A stretch of 64,000 nucleotides of DNA. Origin: Deltaproteobacteria bacterium (GTDB lineage Bacteria > Desulfobacterota > Desulfobacteria > Desulfobacterales > Desulfosarcinaceae). Below are positions 26,102 through 33,976 of the stretch, one piece after another. Position 1 is the stretch's first letter. Each line of letters begins with the position of its first letter. A program made the translations under genes and the position numbers. The stretch lies in assembly GCA_021824175.1 (NCBI GenBank), contig JAKALP010000021.1:30769-94768 (forward strand). The letters are read 5' to 3'. The notes under the pieces are model-generated. The model saw only the letters and a program-made list of their open reading frames with translations, was not told the DNA's origin and searched no databases.

Positions 26102-27283
26102 ATGGCAGAAGAATGCACCCCGACTATTAATACCGGATTGCGAGGCGTAACGGTAGCCAGCACTAAAATAAGCGACGTAATCGGCGCCAAAGGAAAATTA
26201 ATCTACCGTGGCTATTTGGCTTCGGACTTGGCTGCCAAAGCCGGCTTTGAAGAGATTGTGCACCTTTTGCTTTTTGAGAAGCTGCCCAACAAGGATCAGT
26301 TGACTTCACTAAAACAACAATTGGCGGCCGAGCGCCAGATTCCGAAGTCCATTATTGAAGCCCTCAAAACCTGTCCGCCCAGCGCGCTGCCCATGGATGT
26401 ATTGCAGGCCGCGGTTGCCCTGCTGGCCACTACTGATAAAGAAGCCGCGGACAAATCGCGCCCTATGGCCACGCGCAAAGCCATCCGGCTGATTGCCAAA
26501 CTCGCCACCGTTCTTGCCGCCTGGGAACGCATTCGCAAGGGCAAGGAGCCCGTGACCCCGGATCCAACCATGAACCATGCCGCCAACTTCCTCTACATGC
26601 TCACGGGCCAGAAACCCAATCCCGACTTGGTTCATTTCATGGATGTGGCTTTAGTGCTGCATGCTGAACACTCGTTCAACGCCTCTACTTTCGCGGCCCG
26701 TGAAGTGGCCTCCACCCGCGCCCATATGTATGCCGCGGTTTCGGCTGCCATCGGCTCTCTCTCCGGCGAACTACACGGCGGCGCCAACGTACGGGTGATG
26801 GAGATGCTGCTGGAGATAGGCAGCCCCGACCGCATCGCCAGCTACATTAATAAAACCTTGGATGAAGGCAAACTTATTATGGGCCTGGGTCATGCCGTGT
26901 ATCAAACCGATGACCCCCGGGCCCACATCCTGGCCCCCATGTCCAAACGGGCCGGTGAACTGGCCGGAGACACACGCTGGTATGAAATCTCAACGATCTT
27001 GGAAAAAGAGGGCAAGAAGATCTTCAAGGAACGCAAGAAAATTGACATCTATGTCAATGTCGATTTCTACAGCGCTTCACTGTATTACTCCATGGGCATC
27101 CCGGTGGACCTGTACACCCCAATTTTCGCTATCTCCCGAGTGGCTGGATGGTGTGCACATGTGATCGAGGAACAGTACGCCGAAGCAGCACCAAAACCGA
27201 TGCTGTACCGGCCGGAGTCCAAATATATTGGCGAGTATTGCGGGCCTGACGAATGTAGTTTTGTGCCCATTGAGAAACGTTAG
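26102..27283 (+). CDS. gltA: Citrate synthase
   Basis: Condenses oxaloacetate and acetyl-CoA to citrate. The 393-residue protein has the conserved segments LHAEHSFNASTFAAREVAST (second catalytic His region), SLSGELHGGAN and GLGHAVYQTDDPRAHILAPM with the catalytic His, and ends in the SRVAGWCAHVIEE motif. Length is that of the short type II-like/archaeal-type enzymes. ATG 26102 follows AAAGGAGA. Re- versus Si-type cannot be decided by eye; the motifs are those of the Si family, so 2-methylcitrate synthase remains an alternative. Confidence 0.9.
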   Translation: MAEECTPTINTGLRGVTVASTKISDVIGAKGKLIYRGYLASDLAAKAGFEEIVHLLLFEKLPNKDQLTSLKQQLAAERQIPKSIIEALKTCPPSALPMDVLQAAVALLATTDKEAADKSRPMATRKAIRLIAKLATVLAAWERIRKGKEPVTPDPTMNHAANFLYMLTGQKPNPDLVHFMDVALVLHAEHSFNASTFAAREVASTRAHMYAAVSAAIGSLSGELHGGANVRVMEMLLEIGSPDRIASYINKTLDEGKLIMGLGHAVYQTDDPRAHILAPMSKRAGELAGDTRWYEISTILEKEGKKIFKERKKIDIYVNVDFYSASLYYSMGIPVDLYTPIFAISRVAGWCAHVIEEQYAEAAPKPMLYRPESKYIGEYCGPDECSFVPIEKR

Positions 27284-27292
27284 CGGAAAGCG

Positions 27293-27330
27293 CCGGAGGG
27301 TTAAGGCGGCCCACTGCCCATACCCTCCGG
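27293..27330 (+). other. Hairpin between gltA and the Fur-family gene
   Basis: CCGGAGGG (27293-27300) and CCCTCCGG (27323-27330) are exact complements with a 22-base loop. The stem is followed by AAAATAAA, not by T, so it is not a plus-strand intrinsic terminator. It sits 26 bases before the next start codon and may control message processing or translation. Confidence 0.45.
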
Positions 27331-27355
27331 AAAATAAACCGGAAACAACCCAAAC

Positions 27356-27832
27356 ATGAATGACCGAGCCAATAATATCAGAGAGCTGGATCGCGCCGAC
27401 AAGCTGCGAATGACCCAGCAGCGGCGGGTCATCCTGGAAGAGCTGCGCAAGACCCACAATCATCCCACCGCCGATGCCCTTTACGAGCAAGTACGCAAAC
27501 GCCTGCCTCGGATCAGCTTGGGAACCGTCTATCGTAACCTTGAAATATTGACTGCGCTTGGAGAGATCCAAACCCTGGAGTTGAGCGGCAGCCAGAAACG
27601 GTATGATGGCATCCCCCAGAAGCACTACCACATCCGCTGTATCCACTGCGAACGCCTGGACGATGCCCCCATCGCGCCCCTCAACACCCTGGAAGATGAG
27701 CTTTATGGGGCCACGGTTTACACCATCATGGGCCACCGGTTGGAGTTCATTGGACTATGTCCGGAATGTTCCCGAAACGAACAAGCCCGCCAAATGGCTG
27801 AAAAAACTCTCTCCGCCACAGGCAAGGGATGA
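27356..27832 (+). CDS. PerR/Fur-family metalloregulator
   Basis: A 158-residue repressor with the Fur winged helix (RMTQQRRVILEELRKTHNHPTADALYEQV, RISLGTVYRNLEIL). The metal domain has KHYHIRCIHC and a second CPEC pair for structural zinc. The spacing and the Asp/His ligand layout (RYDG, HYH) fit PerR or a Fur of anaerobes; peroxide-sensing versus iron-sensing cannot be decided. ATG 27356 starts 72 bases after citrate synthase, so partial co-transcription is possible. Confidence 0.88.
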   Translation: MNDRANNIRELDRADKLRMTQQRRVILEELRKTHNHPTADALYEQVRKRLPRISLGTVYRNLEILTALGEIQTLELSGSQKRYDGIPQKHYHIRCIHCERLDDAPIAPLNTLEDELYGATVYTIMGHRLEFIGLCPECSRNEQARQMAEKTLSATGKG

Positions 27833-27890
27833 GATAAAATTGCCCCTCTGGCTATTCAGGGCAATAATCCAAACCGACAGAGCAAAGCAC

Positions 27891-28250
27891 TTATGCGGCT
27901 GCTAACTCTTTGCGCAACCATTCCTTAACAACCCCCTCAATACTGTAAACGCCCTTGAGGGAACCATTCTCTTTAATGAATTGCAGGTGGATGCTTTTGG
28001 GCATTTCAATATGAGCCAGCTCTTCGGCGCCATCGGAGTTGCGACGGATCAGATAAATCACTGGCGGCTCTTTCCAGGTGCTGATGGCAAAATAAAAAGT
28101 TTCATCTTTTTTGGACCGAATCACGTAGTTGCCCCTGGCCCAGTTATTGCCCCACTCCAAATAAAGCCGCACCGCTTCTTCAGGAGTCATCTCCCAGTCG
28201 ATGGCATCGAGGAGATTACGATCTTGTTTTATCTTATTAAGCACATCCAT
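27891..28250 (-). CDS. DVU0772-like small protein
   Basis: A 119-residue soluble protein beginning MDVLNKIKQDRNLLDAIDWEMTPEEAVRLYLEWGNNWARG. This matches my memory of an uncharacterised family found in sulfate-reducing bacteria and named after Desulfovibrio DVU0772. Compact alpha/beta composition, no signal or cysteine motif. Function unknown. The ATG 28250 has GGATGCAACC upstream, a weak ribosome site. Confidence 0.72.
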   Translation of the reverse strand: MDVLNKIKQDRNLLDAIDWEMTPEEAVRLYLEWGNNWARGNYVIRSKKDETFYFAISTWKEPPVIYLIRRNSDGAEELAHIEMPKSIHLQFIKENGSLKGVYSIEGVVKEWLRKELAAA

Positions 28251-28399
28251 GGTTGCATCCTTTCAATGTTCTCAGCCCGGTTCAATTGGGTTCAAGTTAA
28301 GCCTGACTTTTGGGGATGCAATGTGTGAATTGGAAAAACGCGCAGGCGGCAGGAGGACGAACTCCGGAGGGATTTTTAGCCTTATCTATAAAATCCGAC

Positions 28400-28903
28400 T
28401 CATGTTTGTTCGTAGTGCTGTTCAAAGCTTGCGATTGTGCCTTCATCCATGATTTTCAGACGGCGCATCATTTTGGCGCTCAGCAGGGCAAAGCGGCCGG
28501 TGGATTGGGCGCAGAGCTGCTCATTTTCATCGTAAAGAGCGGCTTTAACCAGGGCTTCGGTGTTTTTGACTACCCGATCCACCCATCCCTCAGTGCGAAC
28601 CGTGGTGTTGGGCGCCACGGGCAGGATAAATTCGGTTTCCATAGTACGGGTCAAAATCAACCGTTTGAGCAGGTGGATCGCGGCCCAGCTCATGGTTTCA
28701 TCCAACAAAGTAGTGATAATTCCACCATGGATGAGGTTACCCCACCCACATAAATGACCAGGCAACATCACTTCACTGGCCACGCGTTCGCCATTGCAAG
28801 CCAGTTTCATATGCAGCCCGAAAGGATTTTTCGATCCGCAGGCAAAGCAATGGTTATCACGAATGAAATTCTCGATGGGAACAAAAGTAGGTGGGGCTGA
28901 CAT
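28400..28903 (-). CDS. Hotdog-fold thioesterase (PaaI-like)
   Basis: A 167-residue PaaI-type protein. It has the family signature HCFACGSKNPFGLHM, the active-loop LIHGGIITTLLDETMSW with the catalytic Asp/Glu region, and the strand TMETEFILPVAPNTTV. Members hydrolyse acyl-CoA thioesters or detoxify stalled acyl groups. Substrate cannot be read. Start ATG 28903; no ribosome site is obvious. Confidence 0.82.
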   Translation of the reverse strand: MSAPPTFVPIENFIRDNHCFACGSKNPFGLHMKLACNGERVASEVMLPGHLCGWGNLIHGGIITTLLDETMSWAAIHLLKRLILTRTMETEFILPVAPNTTVRTEGWVDRVVKNTEALVKAALYDENEQLCAQSTGRFALLSAKMMRRLKIMDEGTIASFEQHYEQT

Positions 28904-29216
28904 GAGTGGCTATCCTTAATAATATCATTTGAATACCTGCAGACAGATTCAATTCTGACACTATAGCCGAAACCATCACCAAGCACATTATCATGGCCCG
29001 CAAGGTACATCACCATGCGAAGAAAAAAAAGATGGTATTTGTTATTTCAAAAACGATGGGGCGATAGTTTCCCAAAATCCACTGCCCCATGCTATTGAAG
29101 AAAATACCCATTTCGCCCAACGAGGTGACTGCGTTTAAATATGAGTTCACGTTAAGGCTTCCTGTAAAAATCCATCACCTCAAATGCGAACTCATCAAAC
29201 CATCGGGAGAATAACC
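28904..29216. other. Intergenic region between divergent genes
   Basis: About 310 bases separate the thioesterase gene (minus) from the SDR gene (plus). It has an A-rich stretch near 29020 and short open frames without support. No repeat or RNA gene recognised; presumably two promoters. GGGAGA just before 29217 is the SDR ribosome site. Confidence 0.35.
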
Positions 29217-29981
29217 ATGGATTTGAATTTGAAAGGTAAAAAGGTGTTAATCACCGGCGGGTCCAAGGGGATTGGCCGGGCCTGTGCCGAGTTGCTGGCG
29301 GCCGAGGGCTGCACGCTCCACCTGGCTGCCAGAGGGGAAGAGGCATTGCGCCAGACCAAAGAGACGATCGCGTCCCAATATCAAACCACCATTGCCCTTC
29401 ACGCTATCGATTTGACAAAAGGTGATTCCGCGCGCGCACTAGCCACGGCCTGCACTGAAATCGATATATTGATCAATAACGCCGGGGCCATTCCCCGTGG
29501 CGACCTTTGGCAGATCAAGGAGCCCCAATGGCGCGAAGCATGGGATCTCAAGGTGTTTGGCTATATCAACCTGTGCCGGGAGGTATATCCCCTGATGCGT
29601 GCGCGTGGCAAGGGCGTCATCATCAACATTATTGGTGCGGCCGGTGAGCGGCCCCACTGGGAGTATATCGCCGGTGGAACGGGAAATGCCGCCCTGATGG
29701 CTTTTACCCGGGCTTTGGGTGCGCGCAGTCTGCGGGACGGCATCCGTGTGCTGGCAATTAATCCCGGCCTGATCAAAACCGCACGGCTGGAGATACTTTT
29801 ACGCAGCGGTGCTCAAAAGAGGTTTGGCGACCCGGAACGCTGGCGTGAATTGCTTCCCAAGGACCCGCCGGCTGGAGAGCCGATGGATATCGCCAACTTT
29901 GTGGCCTTTCTGGCTTCGGAACGCGCCCGTTTCGCCACCGGCAGCGTGGTTACTGTGGATGGTGGGTATGCGGCTATGTAG
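29217..29981 (+). CDS. Short-chain dehydrogenase-like protein lacking the YxxxK site
   Basis: A 254-residue Rossmann-fold protein with the nucleotide motif TGGSKGIGRA and the structural NNAG motif. The expected active site is altered: where SDRs have Ser in the strand before the loop, this has IIGAAGERPHWEY, and the YxxxK segment reads IAGGTGNAALMAFTRALG, so aligned positions hold Gly and Asn rather than Tyr and Lys. Either catalysis uses other residues (the Tyr at WEY is the nearest) or the protein is a binding or inactive member. ATG 29217 follows GGGAGA. Followed by a hydrolase and an enoyl-CoA hydratase gene, it may act in acyl-CoA metabolism. Confidence 0.85.
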   Translation: MDLNLKGKKVLITGGSKGIGRACAELLAAEGCTLHLAARGEEALRQTKETIASQYQTTIALHAIDLTKGDSARALATACTEIDILINNAGAIPRGDLWQIKEPQWREAWDLKVFGYINLCREVYPLMRARGKGVIINIIGAAGERPHWEYIAGGTGNAALMAFTRALGARSLRDGIRVLAINPGLIKTARLEILLRSGAQKRFGDPERWRELLPKDPPAGEPMDIANFVAFLASERARFATGSVVTVDGGYAAM

Positions 29982-29993
29982 TTGCTTCGTGGG

Positions 29994-30794
29994 ATGGCTA
30001 TCCTGAGTAAGTGCTTTAGGGCCCAAGAGCAACCCCTTCTTCCGGTGAATGCAGATATGAGCCCTCTCAATGGTCAAAAGCTGATCTTTCTGCCCGGGCT
30101 GGATGGCACTGGCATCTCTATTGAACCCCTCCGCAAAATTCTTCCATCGGAAGTAAAGGTGCAGACTATCCGCTATCCCGCAAAAGAGCGCTTAAATATA
30201 GATCAAACCGTTCAGTGGGCCGCGGATCAAATAACTCCTAAGGAAGAAGTCGTTGTCCTGGCCGAATCGTTTTCAGGCCCCGTGGCCGTGGTGTTGGTAG
30301 CCTCGGGTCGCATCCGGGCTAAGGCCTTGATACTTTGCGCGACCTTTGCACGCGCGCCGCGGCCGCGATTGTTGGGCTTAAGGAGGTATTTGCCTATAGC
30401 AACGTTGTTAAAGTTGCCATGGCCTATTTCCATCTTGAAGTATTTTGTAAAAGGCGGGCGGCATAGTGCTGAAGTACTGCTTGGGTTGTGGAAACAAATA
30501 AAACCGGTTGTTCCGATCGAGATTCTCCTTCATCGGCTCGAGGTCATCCACCAGCTGGATGTCCGGCCGTGGCTGAAACGCGTGAAGGTCCCCTGTCTAT
30601 ACCTGCAAGCCACTGGGGACCACACTGTGCCTGCTGGCGCGCTTTCGGATTTTACTTCCGCCATACCCCACTTAAAGGTGGCGCGAATCGATGGTCCTCA
30701 TTTTCTTCTTCAGGCCCAGCCCCGTAGATCGCTCGCAGCGATCGAAGATTTTCTACAACACCTAACCGACTCCATGCCGCAGGAGGTTTCATGA
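29994..30794 (+). CDS. Alpha/beta-hydrolase fold protein
   Basis: About 266 residues. The oxyanion-hole strand is LIFLPGLDGTG and the nucleophile elbow is AESFSGPVAVV, with Ser in a G/E-x-S-x-G-like turn. The acid is probably in ATGDHTVP and the His in DGPHFLLQA. Family substrates vary (esters, lactones, thioesters). Start is uncertain: ATG 29994 or ATG 30057; the latter puts the first beta strand at the N-terminus and may be correct. It overlaps the next gene by four bases (ATGA), so it is co-translated with the hydratase. Confidence 0.82.
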   Translation: MAILSKCFRAQEQPLLPVNADMSPLNGQKLIFLPGLDGTGISIEPLRKILPSEVKVQTIRYPAKERLNIDQTVQWAADQITPKEEVVVLAESFSGPVAVVLVASGRIRAKALILCATFARAPRPRLLGLRRYLPIATLLKLPWPISILKYFVKGGRHSAEVLLGLWKQIKPVVPIEILLHRLEVIHQLDVRPWLKRVKVPCLYLQATGDHTVPAGALSDFTSAIPHLKVARIDGPHFLLQAQPRRSLAAIEDFLQHLTDSMPQEVS

Positions 30795-31573
30795 ATGCTT
30801 TGGTTGATGTCACCCTAAATCATGGGATTGCTCATGTGATCCTGAATCGCCCCAATGCCTACAACGCTTTTGATCTTAAGATGATCACTGAATTAGCGCA
30901 GCAATTGACCCACATCGCTATGGACCCAGTCGTGCGGGGCGTCCTGTTGGCAGGCGAAGGAAAGGCGTTTTGCGCCGGAGGCGACCTGAAATGGGTGGTT
31001 GGTTACTCCAAAAGCGCCGGCGCATCCTTTCACAAGTTGGCGGCCCAATTTCACGCCGCCATTCTTGAAATCCGACGCATGCGCAAACCCGTGGTGGCCG
31101 CAGTGCATGGTGTCGCCGCCGGCGGCGGTTTTTCATTGGCCATGGCCTGCGATTTCCGAATCATGGAGCAGTCGGCCACTCTCCGGCAGGCCTATTCTTC
31201 CAGTGGGTTGTGTATCGATGGGGGCGGCACCTTTACTTTGCCGCGTTTGGTGGGATTGGCCCGCGCCATGGAGATCGCCGCCTTTGACCAGCCTATTTCT
31301 TCCCAGCAAGCCTTGCAATGGGGTTTGGCGACCCAAGTGGTAGCTGACGGCACGGCCCGTGAAGCCGCCATCACGATGTTGACCCGTATCACTGAAGGTT
31401 CATTGCACGCCTTTGGCTGGGCTAAACGGCTGCTCACAGATTCCTTTGGCCACTCACTCGAATTTCAACTGGAACTGGAACGTGAAGGACTATCCACATG
31501 CGCCAATCACCCCGAGGGCATGGAGGGCCTGACCGCGTTCATCACAAAACGAAAACCGAATTTCAGCAAGTGA
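30791..31573 (+). CDS. Enoyl-CoA hydratase/isomerase family protein
   Basis: A 260-residue crotonase-fold protein. It has the oxyanion-hole segments GEGKAFCAGGDLKWV and VHGVAAGGGFSLAMACD and the C-terminal PEGMEGLTAFITKRKPNF. The loop near residues 130-140 should hold catalytic Glu residues in true hydratases but reads SSGLCIDGGGT, with only an Asp, so it may be an isomerase or other crotonase. AGGAGG lies upstream of its ATG inside the preceding gene. Confidence 0.86.
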   Translation: MNALVDVTLNHGIAHVILNRPNAYNAFDLKMITELAQQLTHIAMDPVVRGVLLAGEGKAFCAGGDLKWVVGYSKSAGASFHKLAAQFHAAILEIRRMRKPVVAAVHGVAAGGGFSLAMACDFRIMEQSATLRQAYSSSGLCIDGGGTFTLPRLVGLARAMEIAAFDQPISSQQALQWGLATQVVADGTAREAAITMLTRITEGSLHAFGWAKRLLTDSFGHSLEFQLELEREGLSTCANHPEGMEGLTAFITKRKPNFSK

Positions 31574-31836
31574 TCAGCTGGATCTTATTTTTTGTAACTC
31601 ATTGAGGGATGGAATGCTATTCAATCGAAGATACATCACACCCGCAAAGAACTGAATCCCAAGTTGTGAGATGCCATGGCTGGATTCACGACTGCGCGGG
31701 TATGATGGAATATACGCTTCGTTGCCTACTTTTCCCAATGCGTTTTTCTTTCTCGCCAACCGCTTTGCAGGAGAAAACTGGCTTAAGCTGTGTCTTCCAC
31801 TCCAAGCCCGCTGGTTCCCGTCTTCTCAGGTTCTAC

Positions 31837-32697
31837 CTACTGCCTGATCTTGGACTGGCGCAGCTGGATATAAGCATTTCGAAAAGAGACGTAGGGGTCC
31901 ATGGCGGCTTTCTTGAGGGATTCGTAGTCACCGATACGGAAGGAAAGGTTGTTGAGCTGGTTGTAGGCGCCGACGCCAAGGGATGCTTCCCAGGGATTAA
32001 TATATGCCACAGGATTGAGAAAGGCGTCGCCGACCAGACCAGCGCTGTCTCTGAGGGTAGAGGGCCCTAAAAAAGGCAGCATCAGATAGAAACCATCTCC
32101 AATGCCGTAATCGGCCAAGGTCAGGCCCAGGTCCTCTTCTTTGGGATTGAGTTTTGGATTATTACGGGCCGGATTGCCGAAACCTAGGACGCCCACTGTA
32201 GAGTTGTAGAGAAATCGAGCCCACTCCGCTTCAGCGGCTTGCCCTTTGCCTTGTAAAATATTGTTCACGATGCGAACCGGTGCAGTAAGGTTGTAGAAAA
32301 AATTCTTCACCCCGCCGCGTGCCGGCGAGGGCACCACGGCACGATAACCAACGGCCACCGGCTTCATGACCCAAAAGTAGAGCTTGTCGTTAAAAACATA
32401 TATGGCCCGGTTGAACGGCTCCAAGGGGTCGGCTACTGTATAAATTTCTTCCGACCGATCTTCTGGCAAACCGGAATCATCTTCGAGCAGCGAGGCTTCC
32501 TCATCGCTCAAGGCGCTGGAATCCTCAGTAGAGGGTTTCGCGGGCGGCTGTGACGGCGAAGTTTCAGCTGCGGGGCTCATCTGGGGGTCTATTGCTTCAG
32601 GATCGAAATCGGCCTTTGGGCGGGCGCCCGCACACCCGGCGAGAAGCCAACTTGCAATCGCAACCATCAGCACAGCCGCCAGAAGAATTGGTTTCAT
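31837..32697 (-). CDS. mlaA: Outer-membrane lipid-asymmetry lipoprotein MlaA (VacJ)
   Basis: Removes phospholipids from the outer leaflet of the outer membrane and hands them to the Mla system. The 286-residue protein has a lipobox LAGC (Cys22), a Pro/Ser/Glu-rich linker, and the canonical DPLEPFNRAIYVFNDKLY start and FLGPSTLRD segment. Start at ATG 32697; a TTG at 32721 is an alternative. It lies 26 bases after mlaC on the same strand. No MlaFEDB genes are in the window. Confidence 0.92.
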   Translation of the reverse strand: MKPILLAAVLMVAIASWLLAGCAGARPKADFDPEAIDPQMSPAAETSPSQPPAKPSTEDSSALSDEEASLLEDDSGLPEDRSEEIYTVADPLEPFNRAIYVFNDKLYFWVMKPVAVGYRAVVPSPARGGVKNFFYNLTAPVRIVNNILQGKGQAAEAEWARFLYNSTVGVLGFGNPARNNPKLNPKEEDLGLTLADYGIGDGFYLMLPFLGPSTLRDSAGLVGDAFLNPVAYINPWEASLGVGAYNQLNNLSFRIGDYESLKKAAMDPYVSFRNAYIQLRQSKIRQ

Positions 32698-32723
32698 ATC
32701 CTGCTCAATTTCTGGTCGCAAAG

Positions 32724-33389
32724 CTATTTGGTTTGCGGCGCGGGCTGCGCCTGCTGTTCCTTGATCTTTACTTCTAAACGCTCGATGAGTTGGGCCGGTG
32801 TTTCTTTTTGAAGAATGGTCTGAAACTGCACGCGATAGTTTTGCACCAGGCTGACACCATCTTCTACCAAAATATCATATATCTTCCATTGGCCATCTTC
32901 TTTTTTCATGCGGTAGTCAATGGGCAATTCGGCGTTGTCCCGAACCAGCTTGGTGCGCACCACGGCTTGGGGTTCTTTGATCAGCTCTTTGAGGTAGGTA
33001 ACCTTTTCATTATGGTATTCCCCCTGGATCTTATCAAGATAGGTATTGCCCAGGAAACGAGTGAAAAGGTCAGTGAAGCGTTTTTGCTCCGCCTCTGAAA
33101 AAGTGGTCCATTTCGCTCCCACCGTGCGCCGGCTGATCTCGGTAAAATCAAACATGGGTATGGCGATTTCCCATATCCGGTCCCGTTGCGCCACTTTATT
33201 GGCCGGCTTGGAAAGCTCGGGGTCGGTCAGCGCGGCGACGATCTGATCGATGCGTGTTTGAACCGTCTGCATGGGAGTCATGTCTTGGGTGGAAACGGCT
33301 GCCACGGGCTTGGCTTCGGCTCCGGCTGCCGAATGTCCGATCAGCAGGCACATCATTGTTAATATGAATAACCATCGATTGTCGGTCAT
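32724..33389 (-). CDS. mlaC: Periplasmic phospholipid carrier MlaC
   Basis: Soluble shuttle of the Mla pathway. The 221-residue protein has a signal peptide (cleaved about SAAGAEA), then the MlaC (ABC-type auxiliary Ttg2D) fold with TFSEAEQKRFTDLFTRFLGNTY and the late strand WKIYDILVEDGVSLVQNYRVQF. The C-terminal tail is Gln/Pro-rich. ATG 33389 follows AGGAGA; the longer frame to 33452 has no ribosome site. Confidence 0.92.
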   Translation of the reverse strand: MTDNRWLFILTMMCLLIGHSAAGAEAKPVAAVSTQDMTPMQTVQTRIDQIVAALTDPELSKPANKVAQRDRIWEIAIPMFDFTEISRRTVGAKWTTFSEAEQKRFTDLFTRFLGNTYLDKIQGEYHNEKVTYLKELIKEPQAVVRTKLVRDNAELPIDYRMKKEDGQWKIYDILVEDGVSLVQNYRVQFQTILQKETPAQLIERLEVKIKEQQAQPAPQTK

Positions 33390-33814
33390 AAACCGTCTCC
33401 TTATGGTGGAACTTTTAAGCCCATTAACCAAGGCCGCGGGCCTTGTTCCCATTGATACCGCTTCTATCGGGTTTTGATGAAAACTCTTGAGTCCTCTGGT
33501 TGTTTTTTTTCAACGGGTTTACTATAGAGAACCACTTTCGGGGTGTCAAGGCGCAATGCGCATTCATCCCTGTAATATCGGGGCTATAGGCGTTCAGGGC
33601 ATGCCTTGCTCCCATTAAGCAGAGGTGTGGAACTATTTTCCAGCAGGATAAATGAGTTCATAGAAATAGAGTATTTGTTTACATAATCGTAAGTCGCCAA
33701 AAGGCCGTGGCATCCCAGCGCCAAATAAATATACAGTTATATTAAAATATTATCCATCGGCGCCCCCACGAAGATTTTTGGCATCATCATTGCGATAACC
33801 AAAATGGCTGCAAC
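33390..33814. other. Intergenic region upstream of the riboswitch
   Basis: About 425 bases between mlaC (minus) and the riboswitch of the GGDEF gene (plus). It includes a AT-rich segment near 33725-33755 (TATATTAAAATATTAT) that may supply the -10 of the riboswitch transcript; I found no convincing -35. No gene or repeat recognised. Confidence 0.35.
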
Positions 33815-33893
33815 ACCAGAAAATGCCAAACTTCGGGTAACCGGAGGACGGAAAGTTTCGGGTCCACATAGGTGGATGGCTGGGCTGCCTGGT
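33815..33893 (+). ncRNA. GEMM-type cyclic dinucleotide riboswitch
   Basis: The segment has the ordered elements of the GEMM-I fold. P1 is ACCAG (33815-33819) with CTGGT (33889-33893). The loop GCCAAAC leads to P2, CTTCGG (33831-33836) and CCGGAG (33841-33846), capped by the GNRA tetraloop GTAA. The junction core GACGGAAAG follows at 33847-33855. P3 is TCCAC (33863-33867) and GTGGA (33872-33876) with loop ATAG, followed by the conserved 3' strand ATGGCTGGGCTGCC. It stands upstream of an intrinsic terminator and a diguanylate cyclase gene. Members bind c-di-GMP or cGAMP; the ligand cannot be proven here. Confidence 0.72.
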
Positions 33894-33916
33894 AAAAGAT
33901 ACAACATGATCCATTG

Positions 33917-33948
33917 ACCGGGTTGCCAGGCGGTAATCCGGTTTTTTT
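33917..33948 (+). terminator. Intrinsic terminator of the riboswitch expression platform
   Basis: ACCGGGTTGCC (33917-33927) pairs with GGTAATCCGGT (33932-33942) over 11 base pairs (two G-U) with the four-base loop AGGC, followed by TTTTTTT. It lies 24 bases after the aptamer and 28 before the GGDEF start codon. Bases 33937-33943 can alternatively pair with AACCGGA (33839-33845), the 3' side of P2. This suggests a switch between an antiterminator and terminator. If ligand keeps P2 folded, the terminator would form, making it an OFF switch; this is inferred. Confidence 0.75.
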
Positions 33949-33976
33949 ATTTGTCAGGACTGTAGAAAGTAGCAAG

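Noticed and set aside
33914..33976. TTG start of the GGDEF gene at 33914
   Set aside because: The first codons would lie in the terminator stem of the riboswitch; ATG 33977 is downstream of it.
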